Below are positions 33,393-41,991 of a stretch of DNA of 64,000 nucleotides, piece by piece. The position numbers were made by a program, and so were the translations under genes. Each line of letters starts with the position of its first letter. Within the stretch, counting starts at the first letter, position 1. Source of the stretch: Aldehydirespirator sp965220645 (lineage in GTDB: Bacteria > Actinomycetota > Acidimicrobiia > Acidimicrobiales > Aldehydirespiratoraceae); the NCBI GenBank assembly GCA_965220645.1, contig OZ244836.1:2046001-2110000 (forward strand). Direction: 5' to 3'. Below the pieces are notes generated by a model that was given only the letters and a program-made list of their open reading frames with translations, was not told the origin of the DNA and did not search any database.

Positions 33393-35186
33393 TCACTGGA
33401 ACGTGACCCCTCGCGGTGGAACGCGAAAGGCGCCCCAGCATTCGATGGTTCCATCGTCACGGACGGCGCAGGAGTGGTTGACGGCGGTTGAGACGGCGGT
33501 GAACTGCCCATCGGGTGCGTCGATGAGTCCTGCGTAGTCGAGACCCCAGCACTCGAGTATGCCGTTGTTGCGCACGGCGCAGGAGTGGTTGACGGCGGTT
33601 GAGACGGCGGTGAACTGGCCGTCGGGTGCGTCGATGAGTCCTGCGTAGTCCGCGCCCCAGCACTTGAGCGTGCCGTCGTTGCGGACACCGCACGCATGGT
33701 TGTCTGCCGCCGACACCGCCGTGAACTGCCCCTCAGGCGTGCTCGGACGAGGGCTGCCGTAGTGGTGCCAGCACTCCGCGGCACCGCCGGCATGCAGCCC
33801 GCACAACAGTCCCTCACCCACCGAGACGGCGCGGAACGGCCCGCTAGCTCCAGACGCATCCAGACCCACGTGAGCTTGCAGTTCAGGCCAGCAATAGAGA
33901 GCCCCATCAGTGCTCAGTCCACACAGCCGGCTACTCCGAGCACCGCTGTCGGTTGAAATGGCGGTGAAACGAATGTCCGTCGCGCCCTCGCCGATGAGCG
34001 GTCTGGTTTGCGTGAGCAATTCCACGGGCGGGACGAGTCCCCAGCATGCGACGGTGCCGTCGCTACGGAGCCCGCAGGAGATGCCGTTGCCCGCGGCGAC
34101 GGCGATGAAGTGTCCGTCGGGTGCGTCGGTCTGGCCGTGGGCGTTCGTGCCCCAGCATTCCGTGTGCCCGTCGGTGCGAATGCCGCAGTTGTGGTCACTG
34201 GCGGCGGTTACGGCCGTGAAGTTGCCGTCCGGGGAGTCCACCTCTGAGGCGAAGCGACGACCCCAGCAGTGGACAGTGCCGTCGGTGCGCACCCCGCACG
34301 AATGCTGCCAGCCGCTGGCAACCGCGACGAAGTGTCCGTCGGGCGCGTCGGTCTGCCCCCAGTAGTTGGCGCCCCAGCATTCAATGGTGCTGTCTGTCCG
34401 CAGAGCGCATGAGTGGCGTCCGCCCGTCGAAACGGCGCTCATCTCGCCTACTGGTGTCGGCTGCTCCGGAGCTAGTCGCCGGCCCCAGCATCGGACGGTT
34501 GCATCGGTGTGGAGTCCGCATGAGTGGTCCCCGGCGGCCGAGATGGAGACGAATTGCCCATCGGGCGCGTCGGCCTGACCGCTGTGGTTGTCGCCCCAGC
34601 ATTGAACCGTGCCACCGCTGCGCAGCACGCAGGAGTGCCCGCCGCCGGTTGCCACGGCCTCAAAGTGACCTCCTGGGGGTGTGAGCGACTGGGCTCTTGC
34701 ACTGCCCCAGCATTGGACGTCTCCATCCGCGCGCAGGGTGCAGGTGTGGCTCTCGCCGGCCGACAAGGCAACGTACTGTCCGCCGGGCGCGTCGAGCAGC
34801 CCCTCGAAGTCCAGTCCCCAGCAGGCGATTGCACCGCCGGCATGTAGTCCGCAGGTGTGTTCCTTGCCCGCAGCGAGGGCGGTGAATCGCCCGTCGGGTG
34901 CGTCGGCCTGACCACTGTCGTTGACACCCCAGCATTCGACGGAACCGTCGGTTCGCACCGCGCAGGTGTGCTGGTAGCCGGCGGCTACTGCCGTGAACCG
35001 TCCGTGGTCAGAGGGCATCGGTAGCTGCGATCCGGTGCTGGCCTCGTTTCCCAGTCCGCTCCCACCGGCTTCCGGCTGGGCGTCGTGGCTCTCGCCGCTG
35101 GATGGCGCCGGCGTCCCCGCCCCGCCGGAGCACGCCGCGATCGCGATCACGAGCACACCCAGGATGCACGCGAGCGGTGTGTTCAT
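33393..35186 (-). CDS. RCC1-like repeat lipoprotein A (14 Cys-paired repeats)
   Basis: 597 residues. A lipoprotein signal ends at C19 (AIAACSG), followed by a Ser/Gly/Pro linker. The rest is 14 repeats of about 37 residues with consensus H-S/T-C-G-L-R-x-DG-x-x-x-CWG-x-N-x-x-GQ-x-DAPDG-x-F-x-AV-x-AG. The count suggests two seven-bladed beta-propellers. Each repeat has two cysteines about 11 residues apart, as expected for a disulfide in each blade outside the cytoplasm. It ends AFRVPPRGVTFQ, an ending shared with its two paralogues here. Repeats near the C-terminus are almost identical in DNA. Ligand and role unknown. Confidence 0.85.
   Translation of the reverse strand: MNTPLACILGVLVIAIAACSGGAGTPAPSSGESHDAQPEAGGSGLGNEASTGSQLPMPSDHGRFTAVAAGYQHTCAVRTDGSVECWGVNDSGQADAPDGRFTALAAGKEHTCGLHAGGAIACWGLDFEGLLDAPGGQYVALSAGESHTCTLRADGDVQCWGSARAQSLTPPGGHFEAVATGGGHSCVLRSGGTVQCWGDNHSGQADAPDGQFVSISAAGDHSCGLHTDATVRCWGRRLAPEQPTPVGEMSAVSTGGRHSCALRTDSTIECWGANYWGQTDAPDGHFVAVASGWQHSCGVRTDGTVHCWGRRFASEVDSPDGNFTAVTAASDHNCGIRTDGHTECWGTNAHGQTDAPDGHFIAVAAGNGISCGLRSDGTVACWGLVPPVELLTQTRPLIGEGATDIRFTAISTDSGARSSRLCGLSTDGALYCWPELQAHVGLDASGASGPFRAVSVGEGLLCGLHAGGAAECWHHYGSPRPSTPEGQFTAVSAADNHACGVRNDGTLKCWGADYAGLIDAPDGQFTAVSTAVNHSCAVRNNGILECWGLDYAGLIDAPDGQFTAVSTAVNHSCAVRDDGTIECWGAFRVPPRGVTFQ
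33463..33650. repeat. 111-bp tandem duplication inside RCC1-like gene A
   Basis: 33463-33539 and 33574-33650 differ at only about two of 77 aligned positions at a spacing of 111 bp (37 codons, one repeat). This marks recent duplication of a whole propeller blade. Confidence 0.8.
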
Positions 35187-35219
35187 CAGTAAAGGGTCCC
35201 CTCGGTTGGAAGGGTGCGC

Positions 35220-35558
35220 CTAATAGTTGAGCAGGGTTCTCACGACTAGGCCCGCCTGCCGGCTTATCTCAGGCTCGATCACGCCCAACCTATGCAGCAG
35301 ACGTCTTGTGTTGATCGAGCGCAGAAGCTCACACTGGACGTAGCTGGTCTGGCGCAGACCGGTCTGGGCGGTGGCCGGTAGCTCCACATGCAGCGACAGT
35401 GCTCGGTGCGTTGTTGTGAGGGGCGCCACGATCACGAGAGGGAAGCCGGAGCCGAATGTGTCGGGCGGGCCGAGTACCAGTGCGGGGCGCTTCGAGCCAG
35501 GCTCGCCGGGGTATGGATTGCCGAAGTCGACGAGCCAGAGTTCGTCAATCGATGCCAT
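35220..35558 (-). CDS. MazF/PemK-family toxin (mRNA interferase)
   Basis: 112 residues. The beta-barrel begins DELWLVDFGNPYPGEPGSKR, continues PALVLGP and VIVAPLTTTHRA, and the catalytic-region SYVQCELLRSINTRRL is clear. MazF proteins cut mRNA at short sequences unless bound by an antitoxin. The start overlaps the antitoxin gene by 14 bp, the normal order (antitoxin first). It lies between two RCC1-like repeat genes. Confidence 0.9.
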   Translation of the reverse strand: MASIDELWLVDFGNPYPGEPGSKRPALVLGPPDTFGSGFPLVIVAPLTTTHRALSLHVELPATAQTGLRQTSYVQCELLRSINTRRLLHRLGVIEPEISRQAGLVVRTLLNY

Positions 35559-35781
35559 CGGCCACGTAGGACGACTCTGCCTCGGCGAGATAGTCAGCCC
35601 AAGCCTCGGGGTCGGTGCACAACGCGGCGTACTCCTCTTGCACTCGCAGGCCGAACCGCAGTCGTCGCAGGGCCTCAGCAGCCTGACGGACGGTCTCAGT
35701 GAGGCTGTCGCCCGTTTCGCTGCTCATCTCCAGCAGCCGGGAGTGGGTGTCGCGGTCCACTCGGATGGTGGTGGTGGCCAT
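35545..35781 (-). CDS. Ribbon-helix-helix antitoxin of the MazEF-type pair
   Basis: 78 residues. MATTTIRVDRDTHSRLLEMS followed by SLTETVRQAAEAL is a ribbon-helix-helix DNA-binding domain, and the acidic C-terminal part (AWADYLAEAESSYVADGID) would wrap the toxin. It should neutralise the neighbouring MazF and repress its own promoter. The 80 bp upstream contain TACAAATTGTCTAC-like AT-rich sequence (around 35801-35818), a plausible promoter/operator. Confidence 0.88.
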   Translation of the reverse strand: MATTTIRVDRDTHSRLLEMSSETGDSLTETVRQAAEALRRLRFGLRVQEEYAALCTDPEAWADYLAEAESSYVADGID

Positions 35782-35861
35782 GCGGCCAAGCTACAGGACT
35801 GTCTACAAATTGTCTACATGGGTCGCAAGCGGGGCCGCTTGCAGCAGACTGGCGGCGCTGG

Positions 35862-38800
35862 TCAGTGGAAGGTCACTTCGGGTGGGGGTGGGCGGATGGG
35901 GCTCCAGCACTCGATGGTGCCGGTGATCCGGATGGCGCACGCGTGGTCGGCACCGATGGTGATAGCCGTGAAGTGGCCTGTGGGGGGAGTCTCCAACGCG
36001 GCGCCGGACCGGCCCCAGCACTCGATGGTGCTGTCGAAGCGCAAACCGCACGAGAAGCCGCCACCGGCTGCGACGGATATGAAGCGGCCCGTGGGTGCGT
36101 CGATCTGGCCCGTGTCGTTGTACCCCCAGCATTCGATGGTGCTGTCGTCTCGCAGACCGCAGTTGTGGTTTGGGCCGGCGTCTATTGCGTGGAATCGCCC
36201 GCCGGGCGCGTCAGTCTGGCCGAATTCGTTGTCCCCCCAGCATTCGATGGTTCCGTCAGCGCGCAAGCCGCAGGCATGTCGCAATCCAGAGTCGATGGTC
36301 TCGAATCTCCCCGCGGGCGGGCTTGTCTGCCAGCTGTAGTTGTCGCCCCAGCATGCGACGGTACCGTCGGCGCGTATGCCGCAGGAATGGCCGCCGACGG
36401 TGATCGCTCTGAACTGCCCGTCGGGAGCGTCGATCTGCCCGCTGTAGTTCTCGCCCCAGCATGCGACGGTGCCGTCGGTGCTCAGGGCACAGGAATGGAA
36501 TGCCCCGATCGCCAGGGAGCTGAAGCGTCCATCAGGTGGGCTGAACTGACTCGTCTCGTCGTCGCCCCAGCACTCGATGGAGCCGTCGGGTCGCAGGCCG
36601 CAGGTGTGAGCCCTGTCAGCTCCGATAGAGGTGAACTGTCCGTCTGGCGCGTCGGTCTGGCCGTTCGAGTTGCTACCCCAGCACTCGATGGTGCCGTCGG
36701 TCCGCAGGCCGCACGAGTGCCTGGAGGCGGCGGCCACAGCCGTGAACGGCCCGGGGGGAGCGTCGAGTTGGAAACCGAAGTTGCCGCCCCAACAGTCGAC
36801 CGCGCCGTCGTCGCGCAGACCGCAGGTGTTCCAGTCGCCGGTCCTCACCGAGACGAATCGGTCAGGCGGGCTCGTTGCCGGTCTCGAATACTCGTTGCCC
36901 CAGCATTCCAGCGTGCCGTCGGTGCGCAGTCCGCAGGAATGGTAGTTGCCAGCAGCTACGGCGGAGAACTCCCCGTCGGGCGCCGCCGTCTCACCAGTGC
37001 CACCGTGGCCCCAACACTCGATGGTGCGATCGGGTCGCAATCCGCACGAATGATCCGTTCCGGCGGATATGGCGACGTACTTGCCGTTGGCGGTCGTCTG
37101 GCCGGATTCACCCGCTCCCCAGCATTCGATCTGGAAGTCAAGCCGCAGCCCGCAGGAGTGGCGGGTGCCCACGGCGACGTCGATGAACTGCCGGTCAGGT
37201 GTCGGCGCCTGGAATCCCATTCCACCCCAGCAGTGCAGCGCAAACTGGGAGCTGATGGCGCAAGTCCGGCGACCTCCGGCGGACAGCGCGATGAAGTCTC
37301 CGCTCGGATAGTTCAATGGGCCGGCCGAGAAGCCGCCCCAGCACTCGATGCTGCGGTCGGTCCGAATGCCGCAAGAGTGTCCGTCCCCGACCGCGACAGC
37401 CAAGTACCGGCCGTCGGGGTCGGGATCGGCCTGTCCGACGCCGCTCCAGCCCCAGCAGTCGACGGCCCCGTCGGTGCGCAGCGCACAGGAATGCCGGCCG
37501 GAGGTGTCAACCGCCACGTACGGACCGCTGGGGGACACAGGCAGAGATTCCAGCGATTGGGTCGCGGTGTCGTCCGCTCGGCTGGTTGAGGGGGCGTCAT
37601 CGGATGTTGCGGCTTCGTCCGGTCCCGGGTGGAGTGTCACGTCTTGTGGCGGGGCGCGGAACGTGCCCCAGCATTCGATGGAGCTGTCGGCGCGGATAGC
37701 GCAGGCGTGGGCCGTGTTGGCCGAGACCGCGGTGAAGCGCCCGTCGGGGGCGTTGAGGAGTCCGCCGTAGTCAAGGCCCCAGCACTCCAGAGCGCCGTCA
37801 TTGCGGATGGCGCAGGAGTAGTAGTCGGACACCGAGACCGCGGTGAATTGTCCGTCGGGGGCGTTGAGGAGTCCGCCGTAGTCGAGGCCCCAGCACTCAA
37901 CGGCGCCGTCGCTGCGGATGGCGCAGGAGTGGCTGGCTCCTACCGACACGTCGCGGAAGCGTCCGCCCGGCGGGTCGTCCCACAGGCCTGCCCTCGGGCC
38001 CCAGCATTGAAGCGTCTCGTCCGTGCGCAGCCCGCACGAGTGGCCGTTGCCGACTGCCAGGAGGGTGAAGGACTCGACAATGACGGTCGCGCCGAGGATG
38101 CCTGGGACTTGATCGTTGTTCCAGCAGACGGCCGTGTCGTCGAGGCGCAGGACACAGATCCGGGCGCCTTCGGCGTAGATACCACGGAACGCGCCTGCAG
38201 ACGACCCATTGGATCCCTCGATTCGCCCGGCCACGCGTGCGAGAACCTCCTGGAGTTGGTCAGCGGCAAATGAGACAACCGCGCCCCAGCACTGGACGCT
38301 GCCCCCGGAAGTGAGCCCACACGAGAAGCCAGCGCCGGCCGCGATCACGGTGAACCGACCGTCGGGGACGTCGGTCTGGCCGTCGTTGTTGGCGCCCCAG
38401 CATTCGACACCGCCGTCGGCTCGGATTGCGCAGCTGTGGTCGTTGCCTGTGGTCAGAGCGGTGAACTGGCCGCTGGGCGGGTCGATCCGAGAGGCGAAGC
38501 GCCGGCCCCAGCATTCGATGTTGCCGTCGGTGCGCACCCCGCAGGTGTGATCCCAACCGGCGGACACTGAGGTGAACCGGCCGTCCGGGACGTCGGTCTG
38601 GACCCAGTAGTCGGCCCCCCAGCACTCGACGCCGCCGTCGGCGCGCACTGCGCAGGCATGGCGCCCGCCGGTGGCCACTGCGCCGAAGGCACCGGCCGGA
38701 GGGTTCTGGCCGGCCTCGTAGGACGGCCGCCAGCATTCGATGCCGCCGTCGGGCCGGAGACCGCACCAAGTCTCGCTGCCCTCCCAAACCGACAGGAAAC

Positions 38801-39566
38801 CGCGGGCCGACAGGGGCCGGCCCCAGCATTCGACGATGCCGTCGGGGCGTACCCCGCACGAATGGTCGCCGGCCGCCGACAGCGACACGAACCTCCCTTC
38901 GGGGGCGTTGGTCTGGCCCCGGTGGTTGTCGCCCCAGCATCGGACGGCGCCGTTGTCGCGCAGTACGCAGGCGTGGCCGCTACCGGTGGCCACCGCCGCG
39001 AAGTGACCGCCGGGCGGGAGCAGCACCTCGGGTTTGCCGACGCCCCAACATTGGATGTCCCCGTCGATGCGCAGCGCACAGGAGTGGGTGTCGCCGACCG
39101 AGACCTCCAAGAACTCACCGCTGGGAGCGTCCAGGCGCCCTCCATAGTCCAGACCCCAGCACTCGATGGTGGCGTCGGGTCTCAGACCGCAGGTGTGGTC
39201 CCGGCCGGCCGACAGGGCGGTGAAGCGTCCGTCGGGAGCGTCGGATTTCTCGGCGTCGTTGGCGCCCCAGCAAGCGACACTGCCGTCGGTGCGCAAGGCG
39301 CAGGTGTGCTCGCGCCCGGCCGTCACGGCGATGAACGGCCCCGCAGCCGGCGTCGTGCCACCGGTGTCGCCCTCGTCGGCCTCGGTGCCGCTGACCGGCT
39401 CAGCTTCGGCGGGAGCCGGTGGCTGGTCTTCCGGCGCGGAGGCCTGCTCGCCTGAACATGCCGCGGCCGCGAGCACGATGATCGCTCCGAGGCCGCATGC
39501 TGCCCTGCGCAGCCCCACGGCTGGACCGTAGCCCCCCGCACCGGGTCGCCGTGCGGCCGGGCGCAA
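35862..39566 (-). CDS. RCC1-like repeat lipoprotein B (30 Cys-paired repeats, double array)
   Basis: 1234 residues from TTG 39566; GTG 39518 gives a more standard lipoprotein signal (GLRRAACG, lipobox LAAAAC, C37 in the long form). Two consecutive arrays of 15 repeats each carry the H-x-C ... CWG consensus. The first array ends FRAPPQDVTLHPG and the second PIRPPPPEVTFH, the same ending as paralogues A and C, and a 30-residue Ser/Thr/Asp linker joins them. The gene is thus a head-to-tail fusion of two ancestral proteins. It begins three bases after the copper monooxygenase fusion stop, so the two are one operon. Extracytoplasmic; function unknown. Confidence 0.85.
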   Translation of the reverse strand: MRPAARRPGAGGYGPAVGLRRAACGLGAIIVLAAAACSGEQASAPEDQPPAPAEAEPVSGTEADEGDTGGTTPAAGPFIAVTAGREHTCALRTDGSVACWGANDAEKSDAPDGRFTALSAGRDHTCGLRPDATIECWGLDYGGRLDAPSGEFLEVSVGDTHSCALRIDGDIQCWGVGKPEVLLPPGGHFAAVATGSGHACVLRDNGAVRCWGDNHRGQTNAPEGRFVSLSAAGDHSCGVRPDGIVECWGRPLSARGFLSVWEGSETWCGLRPDGGIECWRPSYEAGQNPPAGAFGAVATGGRHACAVRADGGVECWGADYWVQTDVPDGRFTSVSAGWDHTCGVRTDGNIECWGRRFASRIDPPSGQFTALTTGNDHSCAIRADGGVECWGANNDGQTDVPDGRFTVIAAGAGFSCGLTSGGSVQCWGAVVSFAADQLQEVLARVAGRIEGSNGSSAGAFRGIYAEGARICVLRLDDTAVCWNNDQVPGILGATVIVESFTLLAVGNGHSCGLRTDETLQCWGPRAGLWDDPPGGRFRDVSVGASHSCAIRSDGAVECWGLDYGGLLNAPDGQFTAVSVSDYYSCAIRNDGALECWGLDYGGLLNAPDGRFTAVSANTAHACAIRADSSIECWGTFRAPPQDVTLHPGPDEAATSDDAPSTSRADDTATQSLESLPVSPSGPYVAVDTSGRHSCALRTDGAVDCWGWSGVGQADPDPDGRYLAVAVGDGHSCGIRTDRSIECWGGFSAGPLNYPSGDFIALSAGGRRTCAISSQFALHCWGGMGFQAPTPDRQFIDVAVGTRHSCGLRLDFQIECWGAGESGQTTANGKYVAISAGTDHSCGLRPDRTIECWGHGGTGETAAPDGEFSAVAAGNYHSCGLRTDGTLECWGNEYSRPATSPPDRFVSVRTGDWNTCGLRDDGAVDCWGGNFGFQLDAPPGPFTAVAAASRHSCGLRTDGTIECWGSNSNGQTDAPDGQFTSIGADRAHTCGLRPDGSIECWGDDETSQFSPPDGRFSSLAIGAFHSCALSTDGTVACWGENYSGQIDAPDGQFRAITVGGHSCGIRADGTVACWGDNYSWQTSPPAGRFETIDSGLRHACGLRADGTIECWGDNEFGQTDAPGGRFHAIDAGPNHNCGLRDDSTIECWGYNDTGQIDAPTGRFISVAAGGGFSCGLRFDSTIECWGRSGAALETPPTGHFTAITIGADHACAIRITGTIECWSPIRPPPPEVTFH

Positions 39567-39569
39567 GCG

Positions 39570-41825
39570 CTATGCGTCCGGGATCACCGAGATGCTTGAG
39601 AAGCACATCTCGTCCACGGTGCCTTCGTTCCAGGTGACGTAGCGGGGCTCGGGTGTGTACTGCAGGGTGCGGTCCCACCAGCACTCGAAGCGCACGCTGT
39701 CGCCCCGCTCGATGCGGATGTCCTCCACCGGCTCGTAGTTGAGCTGCCACTCGAAGTCCCACACTCCGATGTCGAGCAGGATCCGTTCTTCGGGCGTGTC
39801 GGGGTGCAGGGTCATGCGGTAGGCCGCGCCGAACTCGTGCATATGGCCGAGCACCGTGTGGATGGTTCCGGTACTGCGGGCCGGCAGGTCGCAGGAGCTG
39901 TAGCCGATAGTGCCGTCGAGGTCGTCGTAGTTGTCGACGGTGCCGCCGCACTGCGCTAGGAGCAGGTCGGGGATGAGCGGGGCGAAGGCGTCGTACTTCT
40001 CGCCGATCTCGGCCAGCACGTTGGAGCGCACGCACAGGTTGATGTAGCCGTCGATGGCAGCGGCCCGCTCGGCCGCCACAGCGGCCTCCTCGGGCGTGCA
40101 CGGAACCTCGGCCGGCGTGAGATAACTGTTGCCCTGGATGTGGGTCATCCCCGCGGCTACCTCCTCGCCGGTGGCGGTGTCGAGGATTATCCAGGAGCCG
40201 TCGGCCGGGGTGTCGTGGTCGTAGTGGTAGTGGATCTGGTTGACGATCATGTCGCCGGGCCCGAGGTAGAGGCCATACCCGTCGGGGTAGATGGTGGGCG
40301 ACTGGCCCGGCGCCCAGCCCTGGATCGAGTAGACGCCCTGGCTCCAGAGCCCCGACAGCCCGAAGCACGTCCAGCCGGGCTCGTCGGAGAAGCCCTCGGC
40401 CGCTTCGATCTCGTCTTCGGCCGCGATCTTGGCCGCGACCTCCCCAGCCGCCGCGGCCGGCACCCGGTACACGATGGCGTGGTGCACCACCTCCACCTGG
40501 TCGGGCCGGAACTCGAACCCCTTGACCCAGTTGCCGTCGCTTTCGGGGTCGGCCACCTCGTGCACCTGGCAGCGATAGTCGTCGTTCTTGACCGGCCAGC
40601 CGTCGGGCCGCGAGTAGCCGGTGTACAGGCCGTCGCGGGGCCCGATCTTCTGGTCCTCGTCCACACCGATGATGGCCTGGAAGCGGGCCACCAGCGGGGT
40701 GTCGGGACGCACGTCGAGTCCGCCGCCGGCGTCGGCCCACACCTTGATGGCTGCTATCTCGGAGTCGCTGAGCGACCAGTCGTGCACGAACTCGGGGCTC
40801 AGGTCCGAGGGCAGCCACGGCGGCATGAAGTTGATCCCGGTGACGAAGGCGATGTCGTCGGCGATGGCAGCCGCGTCGCCGGCAGTGTCGAGAGCCAGGG
40901 TGCTCCAGGCCGGGCCGCCGGTCGTGTGGCAGCTCACGCAGCGAGTCTCGAGGATCGGCTGCACGGTGGCCCCGAACTGGCCGCCGGCGAACTCGGGGGT
41001 CGGGATCTCGCGGCGCAGGTCACCGGTGGGCTCCGAGCCAACCTCGACCCGGCTCGCGACGAGCTCGAAGGTGAGGATCACCTCGTCGGAGGTGTGGACG
41101 AGTCGGGCGATGTTGATGGGTCCGACGCCGTAGTCGCTGGTCAACACGGTCGCCGACACCACCGCGGTCAGGCCCTCCGGTGTGACGGTGACAGTGCCGG
41201 CGAAGGTCTCGGTGCGGGTGGTCTCCTTCACGATCAGCTCGCCGGTGATGGCGATGTCGTAGGCGGTGCCGTCGGTGAACTCGGCGTGGAGGCCCTCGAT
41301 CACGGTCGGTCTGAACCGCACGAAGGGCCAGTGGCTCGACTGCAGGTAGTCGTGGCGGATGCGCTTGTCCCGAAGGGCGGAGTCCGACTGGAACATCTCC
41401 ACGTTCACCACGATCTCCCCGACGCGGCTGGCGGCCAGATCGACGAGGTTCACCGCGATCTCGCCGGCCATGACGGTGGTGGTGCCCACGGTGGTGCGAG
41501 ACAGTCCGCCCAGGCGCTCCTCGATGTGGTAGCTGGCCCGGGAGCCCGCCCCGGGCACGATGCGGTAGAGCCGCTGGGTCTCCAGGTCGAAGTCCTCGGG
41601 GTCCTCCACGTCGACGACCGGGGGAGCGACCACCTCGCCCCCGGTAACCAGGTCCTCCTCGTCGATCTCGCCGTCCACGGCGACGTCCACCGCATCTACG
41701 GCCACATCCACGGCGGTCTCGACGGTTCCGAGCCACTGGCCCCGGGTCAAGAAAGCGGCGGTGCCTATCACCAGCACAGCCAGGATCGCGATCCGGCCGG
41801 CATCAAGCCTCCGCCACGAGAACAC
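39570..41825 (-). CDS. YceI / cytochrome c / copper type II monooxygenase fusion protein
   Basis: 751 residues. An N-terminal membrane helix (about 12-28) exposes the rest outside the cytoplasm. Residues about 85-258 are a YceI-like lipocalin (ASYHIEERL, IRHDYLQSSHWPFVRFRPT), a fold that binds isoprenoids. C296-VSC-H300 is a c-type haem site with M334 a possible axial ligand. Residues about 400-751 match peptidylglycine-monooxygenase-type copper enzymes: HH448-449, H532 and H534 (IHYHY), H656, H661 and H663 (LGHMH), and M740 (DEMCF). It could hydroxylate a lipid-like substrate held by the YceI domain, with electrons passing through the haem; that is inference. Confidence 0.85.
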   Translation of the reverse strand: MFSWRRLDAGRIAILAVLVIGTAAFLTRGQWLGTVETAVDVAVDAVDVAVDGEIDEEDLVTGGEVVAPPVVDVEDPEDFDLETQRLYRIVPGAGSRASYHIEERLGGLSRTTVGTTTVMAGEIAVNLVDLAASRVGEIVVNVEMFQSDSALRDKRIRHDYLQSSHWPFVRFRPTVIEGLHAEFTDGTAYDIAITGELIVKETTRTETFAGTVTVTPEGLTAVVSATVLTSDYGVGPINIARLVHTSDEVILTFELVASRVEVGSEPTGDLRREIPTPEFAGGQFGATVQPILETRCVSCHTTGGPAWSTLALDTAGDAAAIADDIAFVTGINFMPPWLPSDLSPEFVHDWSLSDSEIAAIKVWADAGGGLDVRPDTPLVARFQAIIGVDEDQKIGPRDGLYTGYSRPDGWPVKNDDYRCQVHEVADPESDGNWVKGFEFRPDQVEVVHHAIVYRVPAAAAGEVAAKIAAEDEIEAAEGFSDEPGWTCFGLSGLWSQGVYSIQGWAPGQSPTIYPDGYGLYLGPGDMIVNQIHYHYDHDTPADGSWIILDTATGEEVAAGMTHIQGNSYLTPAEVPCTPEEAAVAAERAAAIDGYINLCVRSNVLAEIGEKYDAFAPLIPDLLLAQCGGTVDNYDDLDGTIGYSSCDLPARSTGTIHTVLGHMHEFGAAYRMTLHPDTPEERILLDIGVWDFEWQLNYEPVEDIRIERGDSVRFECWWDRTLQYTPEPRYVTWNEGTVDEMCFSSISVIPDA

Positions 41826-41864
41826 GACTCAGTATGCCCCGACACCCGCTCCTCCGAGCTAGCG

Positions 41865-41987
41865 GGAATTGGCAGCGGTGAAGTCCCATTTGGGCGTCAG
41901 GGGCTGCCAGTTCGGAGTGGTTGGTCGGTGTCGCATGGAATTGGCAGCGGTGAAGCCCTGTTTGGGAGTCGGTGGCTGCCAGTTCGG
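41865..41987. repeat. Pair of 51-bp direct repeats, each with a hairpin
   Basis: Copies 41865-41915 and 41937-41987 begin GGAATTGGCAGCGGTGAAG and end CTGCCAGTTCGG, with about six mismatches in 51. Within each copy TTGGCAGC and GCTGCCA are inverted, so each can fold. They fill the gap between the copper enzyme fusion and RCC1-like gene C. Confidence 0.8.
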
Positions 41988-41991
41988 CGAG

